A stretch of 64,000 bases of DNA. Origin: an uncultured Candidatus Melainabacteria bacterium (lineage in GTDB: Bacteria > Cyanobacteriota > Vampirovibrionia > Gastranaerophilales > Gastranaerophilaceae). This document shows positions 17,054 to 25,964 of this stretch, piece after piece (within the stretch, counting starts at the first letter, position 1; each line of letters begins with the position of its first letter). Both the position numbers and the translations under genes were made by a program. The stretch spans positions 17,432 to 81,431 of the forward strand of contig CANAJP010000003.1 of assembly GCA_947361615.1 (NCBI GenBank). Reading direction: 5' to 3'. Under the pieces are notes generated by a model. That model did not search any database and had not been told where the DNA came from. It saw nothing but the letters and a program-made list of their open reading frames with translations.

Positions 17054-17512
17054 TTAAGACACACCTTTTTTCAAAATTTCGCGCATTTGCAAATAACGGT
17101 TCAATTCGTCCTCAAAACGCGGCATATAATGATACATTATAGGATTTATGAACACTCTGTTTCTAAACGGCGCGTCTTCCAAATAAACCTGCGGAATAAC
17201 ATTTATCATAAATTCTATACACAAAGGTGCATTCATTTGATTATCCACATCTATTTCAATAAAATTAAATTTATCTTTGTATCTGCGTTTTAATACAAGC
17301 CAATTTGGTTTAAATTTTTGACAGGATGAACAATCTTTTGCAAAAAAGTATATCAATGCAGGCTTACCTATCTCCTTAACTTCACCGGTGTTTGTCGTCA
17401 CAACCTGTTTTTCCGCCTCTGCAACTTCTGATTTTCCACCAAGTAAAAATCCTGCTAAAAATCCCGCCAAAAGCATAACAACAGCTAATATAATCAATTT
17501 ATATTTACTCAT
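17054..17512 (-). CDS. Membrane-anchored thioredoxin-like protein
   Basis: The 152-residue product has one N-terminal membrane anchor (LIILAVVMLLAGFLAGFLLGG). A thioredoxin fold follows with the redox motif FAKDCSSCQKFKPNW and the cis-proline region NVIPQVYLED. The motif is CSSC rather than CGPC, so the redox potential may differ from standard thioredoxin. Topology puts the domain outside the inner membrane, where it could reduce or oxidise exported proteins. A GGAGGG precedes the ATG. The gene stands alone, divergent from the sigma-factor gene. Confidence 0.82.
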   Translation of the reverse strand: MSKYKLIILAVVMLLAGFLAGFLLGGKSEVAEAEKQVVTTNTGEVKEIGKPALIYFFAKDCSSCQKFKPNWLVLKRRYKDKFNFIEIDVDNQMNAPLCIEFMINVIPQVYLEDAPFRNRVFINPIMYHYMPRFEDELNRYLQMREILKKGVS

Positions 17513-17686
17513 TTTTGCCCTCCAAATTCTATTCTACAACAAACCTAACTTCTTGCAAATTTTTCAACTATGTAACAGTTTCTTAACACAAACTTGATTT
17601 CATTATATATTTGAGTATATACTAAGTATATAAGTGTTTAGTTATTCCCGTTGTTATTACCTTTTAAAAAAGAGGAGCCTCGTGTT

Positions 17687-18595
17687 ATGCCAAAAGATAG
17701 CGTTATTAAGATGAAAAAATGTGAAAGTTTTTCAAACCCCGCAAGAGATGATGTATTCAGCTGTGAAGAAAACGATTTAATGAGTGAATATATCAAATCA
17801 ATTTCGCATTATACTGCCCTAACAGCTGAAGAAGAAAGAGATTTAGCACAAAAAATTCAAGCCGGAGACATTGTTGCCAAGCAAAAACTTATTGAAGCAA
17901 ACCTACGCCTTGTTGTTATGATTGCAAAGAAAACAATTCATATTTCTAAAATTCCGATGAGCGATTTAATCCAAGAGGGCAATATTGGTTTGATGATTGC
18001 AGTTGAAAAATTCGACCACAATTTAGGTTACAAATTCAGTACTTACGCAAACTGGTGGATTAAACAGGCTATGTTCAAGGCGATTTCTGAACAGGGCTAT
18101 TGTATGAAAATTCCTGTATATATTCAGGAAACCTTATCTAAATTTTCAAAAGTTAAACGCGAACTTGAGCGCGAAGAAAACAAAACTGTTTCAAACAGCG
18201 AAGTCGCAAAGAAAATGAATATTGAACCCGATAAAATCGACACGTTTTTGTCTGCTTATTCAAAAAGTTTGTCACTTGAAAGTTCTTTGAACAATGACGA
18301 GAACAAAGATATGACGCTTGCTGAAATCATCCGCGATGAAAACGCTTCTGTTGAAGAAGAAGTTGAATTTGAGGGTTTAAAAACAGATATTTACAGTATT
18401 GTTTCAAGCTTAAAAGACCGTGAACAAGAGGTTGTCAAAATGCGTTTTGGCCTAGGCGACACAGCGAAGAAAACCTTAGAAGAAATCGGTAATTTATACG
18501 GTGTTACAAAAGAATGTATTCGCCAGACAGAGATGCGCGCATTAAAGAAAATGAAAGCAAGCGGCGCCGAACTCCTTGCTTGCTACGTTTGTTAA
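17687..18595 (+). CDS. RNA polymerase sigma-70 factor (RpoD-like, group 2)
   Basis: The 302-residue product has sigma regions 1.2 ([32 protein letters not shown]), 2 ([12 protein letters not shown]... [19 protein letters not shown]... [13 protein letters not shown]), 3 and 4 ([17 protein letters not shown]...[27 protein letters not shown]). The ATG at 17687 follows AGAGGAG; the track's TTG start lies upstream of that site. The protein lacks the long region 1.1 and non-conserved insert of a primary sigma, and region 2.3 reads [15 protein letters not shown], so it is probably an alternative group 2 sigma. In cyanobacteria such factors handle stress and nutrient responses; the role here is unknown. 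Confidence 0.88.
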   Translation: MPKDSVIKMKKCESFSNPARDDVFSCEENDLMSEYIKSISHYTALTAEEERDLAQKIQAGDIVAKQKLIEANLRLVVMIAKKTIHISKIPMSDLIQEGNIGLMIAVEKFDHNLGYKFSTYANWWIKQAMFKAISEQGYCMKIPVYIQETLSKFSKVKRELEREENKTVSNSEVAKKMNIEPDKIDTFLSAYSKSLSLESSLNNDENKDMTLAEIIRDENASVEEEVEFEGLKTDIYSIVSSLKDREQEVVKMRFGLGDTAKKTLEEIGNLYGVTKECIRQTEMRALKKMKASGAELLACYVC

Positions 18596-18620
18596 GTTGT
18601 GGAGTATTAGCTCCACAACT
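18595..18620 (+). terminator. Hairpin after the sigma-factor gene
   Basis: A perfect 10-bp stem AGTTGTGGAG-tattag-CTCCACAACT starts at the stop codon region of the sigma gene. It lacks the T-run of an intrinsic terminator, so it may be an mRNA-stabilising hairpin or a Rho-assisted end. Confidence 0.4.
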
Positions 18621-18712
18621 GTCATTCCGAACTTGGTCGACTGAGTCGACAGCCATAATTGGTTAATTGATAAAATTCCCTGTTGTCATCCTGAACTTGT
18701 TTCAGGATGACA
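18620..18712. repeat. Copy of the dispersed inverted-repeat element (degenerate)
   Basis: Two end sequences of the dispersed element lie here. One is TGTCATTCCGAACTTGG, at the left. The other is a near-perfect 29-base palindrome TGTCATCCTGAACTTGTTTCAGGATGACA at 18684-18712. The central part is unlike the other copies. See the copies at 25965, 36719 and 59076. Confidence 0.6.
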
Positions 18713-18764
18713 GGCAAAAATTAAATGTAACAATTTCTTAACATTTACCCTTCGGTTAAGCAAT

Positions 18765-18778
18765 CCCCCCCCCCCCCC
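18765..18778 (+). repeat. 14-base poly-C homopolymer tract
   Basis: Fourteen consecutive C bases in an otherwise AT-rich intergenic gap, 43 bases upstream of the ATG of the next ORFan. Tracts this long are unstable during replication. It occupies about the -35 position relative to a TTTATATAAG that could serve as the -10 of the downstream gene, so its length could tune transcription. Confidence 0.7.
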
Positions 18779-18821
18779 GCTGAACTTTATATAAGAGTAA
18801 GGAAATATAAAGGAGGAAAAT

Positions 18822-19097
18822 ATGGGATTAGGAATTAAAAAAATTATTGCGGCGGTAAAAACATTAAAAAGTAATCCTTTTAGTAAGGCTAAACTAAAAA
18901 ATTGTAAACACAAGATTGATGTTAACGCTGCTGATCTATTTTCAGAAGCAAAACCAAAGAAACCTACGGGGAATTACAGAGTGTTTCCAGATAAACCTGA
19001 ACCAACATCAATGACATTAACTTATCAAGATTACGACGCGGAAAAGATAAAAAACACAGTTGCTGCTTGGTCACAAACAATTAATACGAAAGTTTAG
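18822..19097 (+). CDS. Small protein of unknown function
   Basis: The 91-residue product (MGLGIKKIIAAVKTLKSN...) is basic at the N-terminus and has no signal peptide or recognised domain. An excellent ribosome site AAAGGAGG sits 6 bases before the ATG. Codon use resembles the neighbours. It is followed by a CGGGTTTAAACCCG palindrome (19112-19125). Together with the next gene it forms a small ORFan pair between the sigma gene and aspS; both products begin MG followed by a basic amphipathic stretch. Confidence 0.6.
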   Translation: MGLGIKKIIAAVKTLKSNPFSKAKLKNCKHKIDVNAADLFSEAKPKKPTGNYRVFPDKPEPTSMTLTYQDYDAEKIKNTVAAWSQTINTKV

Positions 19098-19274
19098 TTA
19101 TAACACAAGGGCGGGTTTAAACCCGTTCCTGATATAAATAATATATAACAAATATTGACAAAATTTATAAATATTTACATTCAATACAAATGAGTCAATT
19201 AAAGATTTAAAAAACTCTTTATAGAAGTATCAGGGGATACTTATTTATTAAAAGAAATCGAAAGGGGATATTCT

Positions 19275-19760
19275 ATGGGAAAAATAACCGCATTATCACG
19301 CTTATTTATTAAAGCAGGACAAAAAAATTATTTAAAACAATTTAAAGAAGCAGGCACAAAAACTTTTGCAGGAACAATTACATTACCCCATTTTGCGCAA
19401 TTTAACTTCCTCAAAAATAATACAAAATTAACAGGGAAAAAACTTGCATACGCTTATGGAGCAGCAACACTAGCAACACCTGTATTCATTGCTGCGACTA
19501 CCTCAGGCGAGGGCAGTCAAAAAGCAATCCGTAACAGCATTATTGGCGGTTCTATATTCGGTCCTGCGGGCAGCGCATTAGCAGGGATGGTCACACTGGA
19601 TAATGAAGCAAACAAACTGGAACAAAAGCGTCTTGAGCAGGAAGAAGAAGATAACTATTTTGAAAGAATGTATTATGAAGATGAAGAATTCCGAAATGAA
19701 TATGAAAAAGAACGACAAAAAGAACTGGAAGAAGACCAACAATATGACGAACTAGGATAA
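19275..19760 (+). CDS. Small protein with hydrophobic Gly-rich segments and acidic tail
   Basis: The 161-residue product has a basic N-terminus and two Ala/Gly-rich hydrophobic segments (YAYGAATLATPVFIAATT and IIGGSIFGPAGSALAGMVTL, the latter glycine-zipper-like). A strongly charged, probably coiled-coil tail of E, K, R and Q follows. This could be a membrane-inserting or membrane-associated protein. AAAGGGG precedes the ATG, and a short hairpin AAGTATC-aggg-GATACTT lies 35 bases upstream. I recognise no family. Confidence 0.6.
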   Translation: MGKITALSRLFIKAGQKNYLKQFKEAGTKTFAGTITLPHFAQFNFLKNNTKLTGKKLAYAYGAATLATPVFIAATTSGEGSQKAIRNSIIGGSIFGPAGSALAGMVTLDNEANKLEQKRLEQEEEDNYFERMYYEDEEFRNEYEKERQKELEEDQQYDELG

Positions 19761-19769
19761 ATAAAAAAG

Positions 19770-19790
19770 GGGCGGTTTTAAAAACCGCCC
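19770..19790. terminator. Bidirectional intrinsic terminator
   Basis: GGGCGGTTTT/AAAACCGCCC makes a perfect 10-bp stem. It is followed by GACTTTT on the plus side and by CCTTTTTT on the minus side. It separates the plus-strand ORFan from the converging aspS. Confidence 0.75.
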
Positions 19791-19854
19791 GACTTTTGGA
19801 AAATATTGTAACCTCTAGCCAATAAGCCAGATATGAAGCCCGCTTGACCGCGGG

Positions 19855-21636
19855 TTAGTTATTAACTCTCGCAGTGCTTTTTAAGTGGAGTTCTCTTAAT
19901 TGTTGCAGAGAAGCTTCGCCCGGAGCGTCGCTCATCAGGTCTTTTGCACCTGAGTTTTTAGGGAACGCGATTACGTCACGGATTGAATCGGTTCTTGCAA
20001 GAAGTGCAACAAGTCTATCCAAACCGATAGCCAAACCTGCGTGAGGTGGTGTACCGTACTGAAGCGCATTAACCATAAATCCGAATTTTTCAACAGCTTC
20101 TTCTTCTGTCAAACCAAGAGCTTTAAATATTTTCTTTTGAACTTCGGATGAGTGAATTCTTACAGATCCGCCGCCGAGTTCCGTACCGTTATAAACGATA
20201 TCGTAAGCAATTGATTTAACGTTACCAAGATCACCGCTATCCAATTTGTCAAGATCTTCAAGACAAGGTGAAGTGAACGGGTGGTGCATTGCCATAAATC
20301 TGCCTTCTTCCTCGCTGTATTCAAACATAGGGAAGTCAACAACCCAGAGAAGCGCGTGTTTAGCTTCATCAATAAGGTTCAACTTTTTACCGAAGTGAAG
20401 TCTTAATCTTCCCATAATGTCGTAAACAAGTTTCGGTTTATCTGCAACAAAGAAGATAATATCGCCGGCAACGGCTTGCGCACGTTCTTGAATAGCTTTA
20501 GCCTGTTCTTCTGTCACAAATTTCATAACAGGAGATTTTGGAGTGCCGTCTTCTTGATAAATAATGTTTGCAAGAGCCTTTGCACCGAATGACATTGCAA
20601 GTTTTGTAATATCATCGATATCTTTTCTTGAGTAAGACGCGCCGCCCGGAATTTTGATACCACGAACGATACCGCCTTTTTCAAGAGTAGATTTAACGAT
20701 TTGGAATTCAGATTGCATAATGATATCGCCAAGGTCGAAAAGTTCTAAGCCGAAGCGGGTATCAGGTTTATCAGAACCAAATCTGTCCATAGCTTCTTGC
20801 CAAGGCATTTGAATAAACGGAGGTTTAACTTCAACGCCTGCAGCTTTGAAAGCGTCAACAATGATATCTTCAACAACTTTGATAACGTCTTTTTGTTCAA
20901 CGAAAGACATTTCAAGGTCAACCTGAGTGAATTCAGGTTGTCTGTCCGCACGCAAGTCTTCATCACGGAAGCATTTAGCGATTTGATAATATCTTTCAAT
21001 ACCGCCAACCATCAAAAGTTGTTTAAAGATTTGCGGAGATTGCGGAAGCGCGTAGAATTTACCCTCTTGTACACGAGAAGGAACGAGATAATCTCTTGCA
21101 CCCTCAGGAGTTGTTTTGATAAGAATTGGAGTTTCAACTTCTAAGAAATCCTTATTATTCAACGTGTTTCTGATAGCTTGAACAATCTTGTGACGAAGAA
21201 CAAGATTTCCAAGCATTTTTTCACGTCTGATATCTAAATATCTGTATTTCAAACGAACATCTTCTGAAACGTTATCGTCGTCAAGAACGAACGGTAAAAC
21301 TTTTGATTCAGAAAGAATTTCGACAGATTCAGGATACATTTCAACCTGACCTGTAGCATATTTTTCGTTATAAGTTTCCTCAGGACGGCGTGTAACTTTA
21401 CCTTTAACGGTAATAACGTATTCTGAGCGAACTTTTTCAAGCACACTGTGTACTTGCGGGTTAATCTGCGGGTTTGCAACGATTTGGAAGAATCCGCTTC
21501 TATCTCTTAATTCAACGAACAAAATACCGCCAAGGTCACGAACACACGCTACCCAGCCGGATAAAGTAACTTCCTGATTGATATTGTTCAAATTCAACTC
21601 GCCGCAATTGTGCGATTTCATCTTTGTAACTAACAT
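19855..21636 (-). CDS. aspS: Aspartyl-tRNA synthetase
   Basis: AspRS charges tRNA-Asp. The 593-residue product is the bacterial type. It has an N-terminal OB-fold (VTLSGWVACVRDLGGILFVELRDRSG), class II motif 2 (YQIAKCFRDEDLRADRQPEFTQVDLEMSF), a central GAD insertion, and motif 3 GLAIGLDRLVALL. The C-terminus has the bacterial FPKNSGAKDLMSDAPG. GAGGAAGATATAGT precedes the ATG. Whether it is discriminating or also charges tRNA-Asn cannot be settled here. Confidence 0.97.
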   Translation of the reverse strand: MLVTKMKSHNCGELNLNNINQEVTLSGWVACVRDLGGILFVELRDRSGFFQIVANPQINPQVHSVLEKVRSEYVITVKGKVTRRPEETYNEKYATGQVEMYPESVEILSESKVLPFVLDDDNVSEDVRLKYRYLDIRREKMLGNLVLRHKIVQAIRNTLNNKDFLEVETPILIKTTPEGARDYLVPSRVQEGKFYALPQSPQIFKQLLMVGGIERYYQIAKCFRDEDLRADRQPEFTQVDLEMSFVEQKDVIKVVEDIIVDAFKAAGVEVKPPFIQMPWQEAMDRFGSDKPDTRFGLELFDLGDIIMQSEFQIVKSTLEKGGIVRGIKIPGGASYSRKDIDDITKLAMSFGAKALANIIYQEDGTPKSPVMKFVTEEQAKAIQERAQAVAGDIIFFVADKPKLVYDIMGRLRLHFGKKLNLIDEAKHALLWVVDFPMFEYSEEEGRFMAMHHPFTSPCLEDLDKLDSGDLGNVKSIAYDIVYNGTELGGGSVRIHSSEVQKKIFKALGLTEEEAVEKFGFMVNALQYGTPPHAGLAIGLDRLVALLARTDSIRDVIAFPKNSGAKDLMSDAPGEASLQQLRELHLKSTARVNN

Positions 21637-21759
21637 ACTATATCTTCCTCTTTTCTAAACATTTATGAAACTATTTTATAACAAACATGTCAAAAATCAA
21701 TTTACAATTATCATGTTTATAATAATATAAGAAAAGGGATATTTTGTAAGGAGAAGAAC

Positions 21760-22074
21760 ATGAGTAATGATTGTATCTTTTGTAAGATAATCAACGGCGA
21801 TTTTAATACTGAATTTTTGCTGGAAAACGATTATCTTGTTGTTTTTAAAGACATTAACCCTAAAGCAAAACACCATTTGCTTGTTGTCCCAAAGGTTCAC
21901 GTTGAATCTTTGAACGAACTTGAGGACGAAAAACTTATGTCAGAACTCATCAAAGGTGTGAAAGAAGTTACAAAAAAACTCGGAATTAAGTCATATAGAG
22001 TTCAAATTAACACCGGAAAAGAAGAGGGACAGGAAGTTTTCCACCTGCATATACACGTATTATCAAATCATTAG
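21760..22074 (+). CDS. HIT-family nucleotide-binding protein
   Basis: The 104-residue product has the zinc-site-like start CIFCKIINGD and the histidine triad HLHIH at the C-terminus. HINT-type proteins hydrolyse nucleoside phosphoramidates such as AMP-lysine. It is slightly shorter than the usual 110-115 residues at the C-terminus. AAGGAG lies before the ATG. It heads a tight operon with speE, the RseP-like gene and the DUF3326 gene (gaps of 8-14 bases). Confidence 0.92.
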   Translation: MSNDCIFCKIINGDFNTEFLLENDYLVVFKDINPKAKHHLLVVPKVHVESLNELEDEKLMSELIKGVKEVTKKLGIKSYRVQINTGKEEGQEVFHLHIHVLSNH

Positions 22075-22088
22075 AAAGGAATATAAGA

Positions 22089-22928
22089 ATGAGCGAAAAA
22101 TTTTATCACGAAATAACACCGGCAGGCTTCGGTATTGCTATTAAGAAAAAAGACGTACTTTTTGAGGGGCAGTCAGATTTTCAAAAAGTTGAAGTTTTTG
22201 AAACAGACAGCGAACTCGGAAGAGTTTTAACGCTTGACGATTTGATGATGACAACCGAGGGTGATGAGTGGCACTATCACGAAATGATTGCACATATTCC
22301 GATGATGAACCACAAATGCCCTAAAACTGTTTTAGTTATCGGCGGCGGTGACGGCGGAACTGTCAGAGAAGTTCTCAAACACGACACTGTTGAAAAAGTT
22401 GTACTTTGCGAAATCGATGGTATGGTAATCGATGCTTGCAAAAAATTCTTACCTACAATCGCCTGCGAACTTGATAACCCTAAATGCGAAATCCTCGTTG
22501 AAGACGCTATCGAATACATCAAAGACAAGAAAAACATGTTTGATATCGTCCTTATCGACTCAACAGATCCGATGGGGCCTGGTGAAGGATTATTCACAGA
22601 AGAATTCTACACAAATGTTAAAGAATCTTTAAAAGAAGGCGGTATCGTTGCAGCACAATCAGAATCACCTGTTGTAAACAAAAAAGAAATCAAAAAAATG
22701 TATGATTTGTTGAAAAAAGTATTCCCGATTTGCTCAACATACACCTCAAACATTCCTACCTACCCGGGCGGTTACTGGGCATGGGCATATTGCTCAGAAA
22801 CAGTAAAACCTTTATCATACATTGATGAAGAACGCTGTGAAAAAATCACTAAAACTTGCAAAATCTATAACAAGGATTACCACCTTGCAAGATTTGCATT
22901 ACCAAACTATTTAAAAGAGTTATTATAA
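22089..22928 (+). CDS. speE: Spermidine synthase
   Basis: SpeE transfers aminopropyl from decarboxylated SAM to putrescine. The 279-residue product has the SAM-binding motif VIGGGDGGTVREVLKH, the EIDGMVIDACKKFLP segment and the DSTDPMGPGEGLFT substrate loop with catalytic Asp. The N-terminal strand domain (VEVFETDSELGRVLTLDDLMMTTEGDEWHYHEM) is typical. The length is normal. Partner genes such as speD or speA are not in the window. Confidence 0.95.
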   Translation: MSEKFYHEITPAGFGIAIKKKDVLFEGQSDFQKVEVFETDSELGRVLTLDDLMMTTEGDEWHYHEMIAHIPMMNHKCPKTVLVIGGGDGGTVREVLKHDTVEKVVLCEIDGMVIDACKKFLPTIACELDNPKCEILVEDAIEYIKDKKNMFDIVLIDSTDPMGPGEGLFTEEFYTNVKESLKEGGIVAAQSESPVVNKKEIKKMYDLLKKVFPICSTYTSNIPTYPGGYWAWAYCSETVKPLSYIDEERCEKITKTCKIYNKDYHLARFALPNYLKELL

Positions 22929-22940
22929 GGGAATAAATCT

Positions 22941-24971
22941 ATGTCATTTATCATTGCGATTATAGTTTTAAGCATATTAAAATTAACATTCACAATCGGG
23001 CGCTTTATCGCGGCCAAACGCCTTAAACTTCCGGTTGAAAAATTTGTCATCGGTATCGACTGGGGCAAACCAGTTTTCGCAAAGAAATTTAATGACACAG
23101 AACTTATAATCTATCCGCTGTTTTTCGGCGGGTACCTTGAATGTTCAGAAGAAAAATGCACAAAAGGTCAAAAAGCATTTTTAACATTTTCATCAGTCCT
23201 GATGATGATAATCTCAATGCTTATTATCGGACTAGTTGCAATAAATTACGTTCCGTCAGGAAAATATGACACAATAATCACAAACGCGCCTGAAACCTCA
23301 CAGTTTCAGGCTGGCGATAAAATTTTGAATGTCAACGGAACAAATATAACCGGCCCGAACACGGTCAAATCAATTATCAACAAAAAAAATACCGTACTTA
23401 AGGACTTAGGCTTTACTGATGAGCCTGAAAATTCTGTTGTTCAGGTTGAGAGAAACGGCGAAATAACTAATCTTAAATCCGCTTCTTTTGATAATATTCA
23501 GTATAGAGTAAGTACAATATACTCTCCAAAATCAGAAGTATTAAAAAGCCTTAAAAAGAATATGGCATTCAAATTTGAGAAGAAAAGTTTCACAAAAAAC
23601 TTAATCTCAATAATTGCTATGCTTGCATTAATCAGTATTCTCGTACTTGTTCACGAAGCCGGACATTTCTTAGCGGCAAAAATGTTCAAAATCAAAGTTG
23701 AACGTTTTGGATTCGGACTCCCATTCGGGCCTATACTGTGGCAAAAGCAGTGCGGCGAAACTCTGGTCGTTATTCACGCATTTTTGCTCGGGGGATATGT
23801 TTCATTCCCTGACGACGATAAAGATAATACGATGCCTAAAGATTCACCGGAAAGGTTTGCCAATAAACCGATTTATCAACGTTTAGTGGTTGTATCAGCA
23901 GGTGTTTTTGCAAACATCTTGTGCGCGATTTTCATCGTAATTCTGACGGCACTTATGTGGGGAAAACTTCCGACCGAAAACTACGACACATTTATTAAAG
24001 ACCTTAGTCCGAAAGACAACGCGGCTGTGACATCTTCCGGATTTAAAAAGGGCGATAAAGTCCTTGAAATCAACGGAAGCCCGATTAACAGCGCTTACGC
24101 ACTCCAACTTTACGCTATTAAAAGCAGAAAATTTGATGGAACAGTTTCGCTAGACGCAGTTAAAACAACACTTAAAAATCTGCAAAAACTCAACCCGAAA
24201 TTTACAGATGCAAAACTAATACCGGCAGGAACAATAATTAGACTTCCGAAAAGTTTATCAGAAGAAGAGGTTAAACTCACAGACGATATGCTTCGCGGTT
24301 ACGAACGTATAACCGACGACAAAATTTCTCTCAACGATCGTCAAAAAATGCTTCGTAACGCTGCACAAGGTAAAAATATTTATAAAACCGACGGGCTTAC
24401 AACTCTTGTGGACTTAGCGTTCGCCCTGAGTGATACTGCCAGCCCGATGAACATAAAAATAGAACGCAACGGCAAAACAATAGACCTAAAACCAATTTAT
24501 TCTAATGAAAAAGGCGTTATGGGGGTTGAACTTGACAAAAAACGCGTATTTGTTGAAACAAAAACATTCAAATCAGCTGTCACAGAAAGTTGGAATTACC
24601 TGTACAGCCAGACAAAAATGTTGTTAAAAGGCTTATGGCAACTATTCAGCGGCAAAGTTCCGCTAGACAATATGCACGGTGTTGTTGCTGTTGTAAAATA
24701 TGGCGGTGACGTAATCCAACAGGATGGATTCTGGCAAGGACTGCTTTTAACAGCATTAATTTCGCTCGATTTAGCAATCGTAAACTTCCTGCCGATACCA
24801 GCACTTGACGGTGGGCATGTCATGTTCCTTCTTATCGAAAAGCTTTACGGTAGACCGCTTGACGAAGAAATGGTAAACTCAATCGCAACCGCAGGGTTTA
24901 TGTTCCTGATATTGTTGATGGTAATAGTGCTTTATAACGACATAGTAGCACTGGCTTTACATAAAATTTAG
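22941..24971 (+). CDS. RseP-like site-2 intramembrane protease with a degenerate N-terminal duplicate
   Basis: At 676 residues it is far longer than the usual 350-450. The C-terminal part is a standard site-2 protease: HEAGH near residue 237, GGYVSFPDDD, a PDZ-like domain (SGFKKGDKVLEINGSPI) and NFLPIPALDGGH near 617. The first ~215 residues look like a second, degenerate copy of the same N-terminal module. RFIAAKRLKLPVEKFVIGIDWGKPVFAKK parallels HFLAAKMFKIKVERFGFGLPFGPILWQKQ, FFGGYLECSE parallels LLGGYVSFPD, and a PDZ-like FQAGDKILNVNGTNI follows. The first copy lacks HExxH (GR replaces GH), so it cannot be catalytic. It may act in substrate gating. Located in the inner membrane. Confidence 0.88.
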   Translation: MSFIIAIIVLSILKLTFTIGRFIAAKRLKLPVEKFVIGIDWGKPVFAKKFNDTELIIYPLFFGGYLECSEEKCTKGQKAFLTFSSVLMMIISMLIIGLVAINYVPSGKYDTIITNAPETSQFQAGDKILNVNGTNITGPNTVKSIINKKNTVLKDLGFTDEPENSVVQVERNGEITNLKSASFDNIQYRVSTIYSPKSEVLKSLKKNMAFKFEKKSFTKNLISIIAMLALISILVLVHEAGHFLAAKMFKIKVERFGFGLPFGPILWQKQCGETLVVIHAFLLGGYVSFPDDDKDNTMPKDSPERFANKPIYQRLVVVSAGVFANILCAIFIVILTALMWGKLPTENYDTFIKDLSPKDNAAVTSSGFKKGDKVLEINGSPINSAYALQLYAIKSRKFDGTVSLDAVKTTLKNLQKLNPKFTDAKLIPAGTIIRLPKSLSEEEVKLTDDMLRGYERITDDKISLNDRQKMLRNAAQGKNIYKTDGLTTLVDLAFALSDTASPMNIKIERNGKTIDLKPIYSNEKGVMGVELDKKRVFVETKTFKSAVTESWNYLYSQTKMLLKGLWQLFSGKVPLDNMHGVVAVVKYGGDVIQQDGFWQGLLLTALISLDLAIVNFLPIPALDGGHVMFLLIEKLYGRPLDEEMVNSIATAGFMFLILLMVIVLYNDIVALALHKI

Positions 24972-24979
24972 GATTAAAT

Positions 24980-25948
24980 ATGGAAAAACTCGGAGCATTT
25001 ATAGTCCCAACAGGTGTAGGCGCAAGCATTGGAGGCTTTGCAGGTGATGCAAGTCCTTATGCACGCGAATTTTCCAAACACTGCAAACTCATCGTAAACC
25101 CGAATGTTGTCAACGCAGGCGGGTTTTCAGGAATTAACGAAAACATGTTTTACGTTGAGGGATATTCTCTTGACGAATTTTTTAAAGGCAATTTAAACCT
25201 TGTACCTTCACACGATAACAAAATCGGAATAATTTTTGACAAGGGAATTCCCGAACACATCCTGAATGTTCACCTGAACACAATGAACGCAGTAAAAGCC
25301 GTGTACGGACTTGATATTCCGTTTTATGAGTTAACAGAAGAAGCTGTAGGCGTAGAATTTTCAATGGAAGAAAGCGGAATTTCAACAGGCAGGGTAAATA
25401 ATCCAGAAACATTGCTAAAAACGGCGAAATCACTACTTGCGAAAGGCGCAGAGGCTCTGGCAATTGTTTGTATGTTTGAAAACCCAACAGAAGAGAACCC
25501 CGAATATCAAAACGGCGAGGGAACTGACCCCGTAGGCGGTGTTGAAGCAATAATTTCTCACTATATTTCAAAAGAGCTTCAAGTTCCATGCGCGCACTCA
25601 CCTGCATTTGATGATTTGGAAATAACAACAGACTTAATAGATGGCAAAGCAGCTTCTGAATACATAACCCCGACGTTTTTACCTTGTATTTTATTAGGTT
25701 TAAGCAACGCGCCTAAACTTAATACAACAGAGGGAATAAGTATAAACGACCTTGATTTTCTTCTAATGCCGCATAACTGTCTTGGCTCAACGCCCGTTTT
25801 TGAATGTTTAAAACGCAATATTCCAGTATATGCAATAGAAGAAAACACGACGGTTCTTGATGTTACAAAACAAAAAATATTCCCGACAACTGACGGAATA
25901 AAACTCGTCAAAAGCTATCGGGAAAGTTTAGAGAAGATGGCCCTTTAA
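24980..25948 (+). CDS. DUF3326-family protein
   Basis: The 322-residue product starts FIVPTGVGASIGGFAGDASPYAREFSKHCKLIVNPNVVNAGGFSG and contains GTDPVGGVEAIISHYISKELQVPCAHSPAF and FLPCILLGLSNAP. This matches the DUF3326 pattern I know from cyanobacteria and plants. The biochemical function is not established. It is cytoplasmic by composition and is the last gene of the HIT-speE-RseP operon, 8 bases after the protease. Its presence supports a cyanobacterial-lineage host. Confidence 0.75.
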   Translation: MEKLGAFIVPTGVGASIGGFAGDASPYAREFSKHCKLIVNPNVVNAGGFSGINENMFYVEGYSLDEFFKGNLNLVPSHDNKIGIIFDKGIPEHILNVHLNTMNAVKAVYGLDIPFYELTEEAVGVEFSMEESGISTGRVNNPETLLKTAKSLLAKGAEALAIVCMFENPTEENPEYQNGEGTDPVGGVEAIISHYISKELQVPCAHSPAFDDLEITTDLIDGKAASEYITPTFLPCILLGLSNAPKLNTTEGISINDLDFLLMPHNCLGSTPVFECLKRNIPVYAIEENTTVLDVTKQKIFPTTDGIKLVKSYRESLEKMAL

Positions 25949-25964
25949 CGGGCTTACTTAAAAT

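Noticed and set aside
18686-18913. Minus-strand ORF containing GGGGG from the poly-C tract
   Set aside because: It runs antisense through the start of a gene with an excellent ribosome site, has none of its own, and reads through a repeat element (CHPETSSG). I treat it as a shadow.
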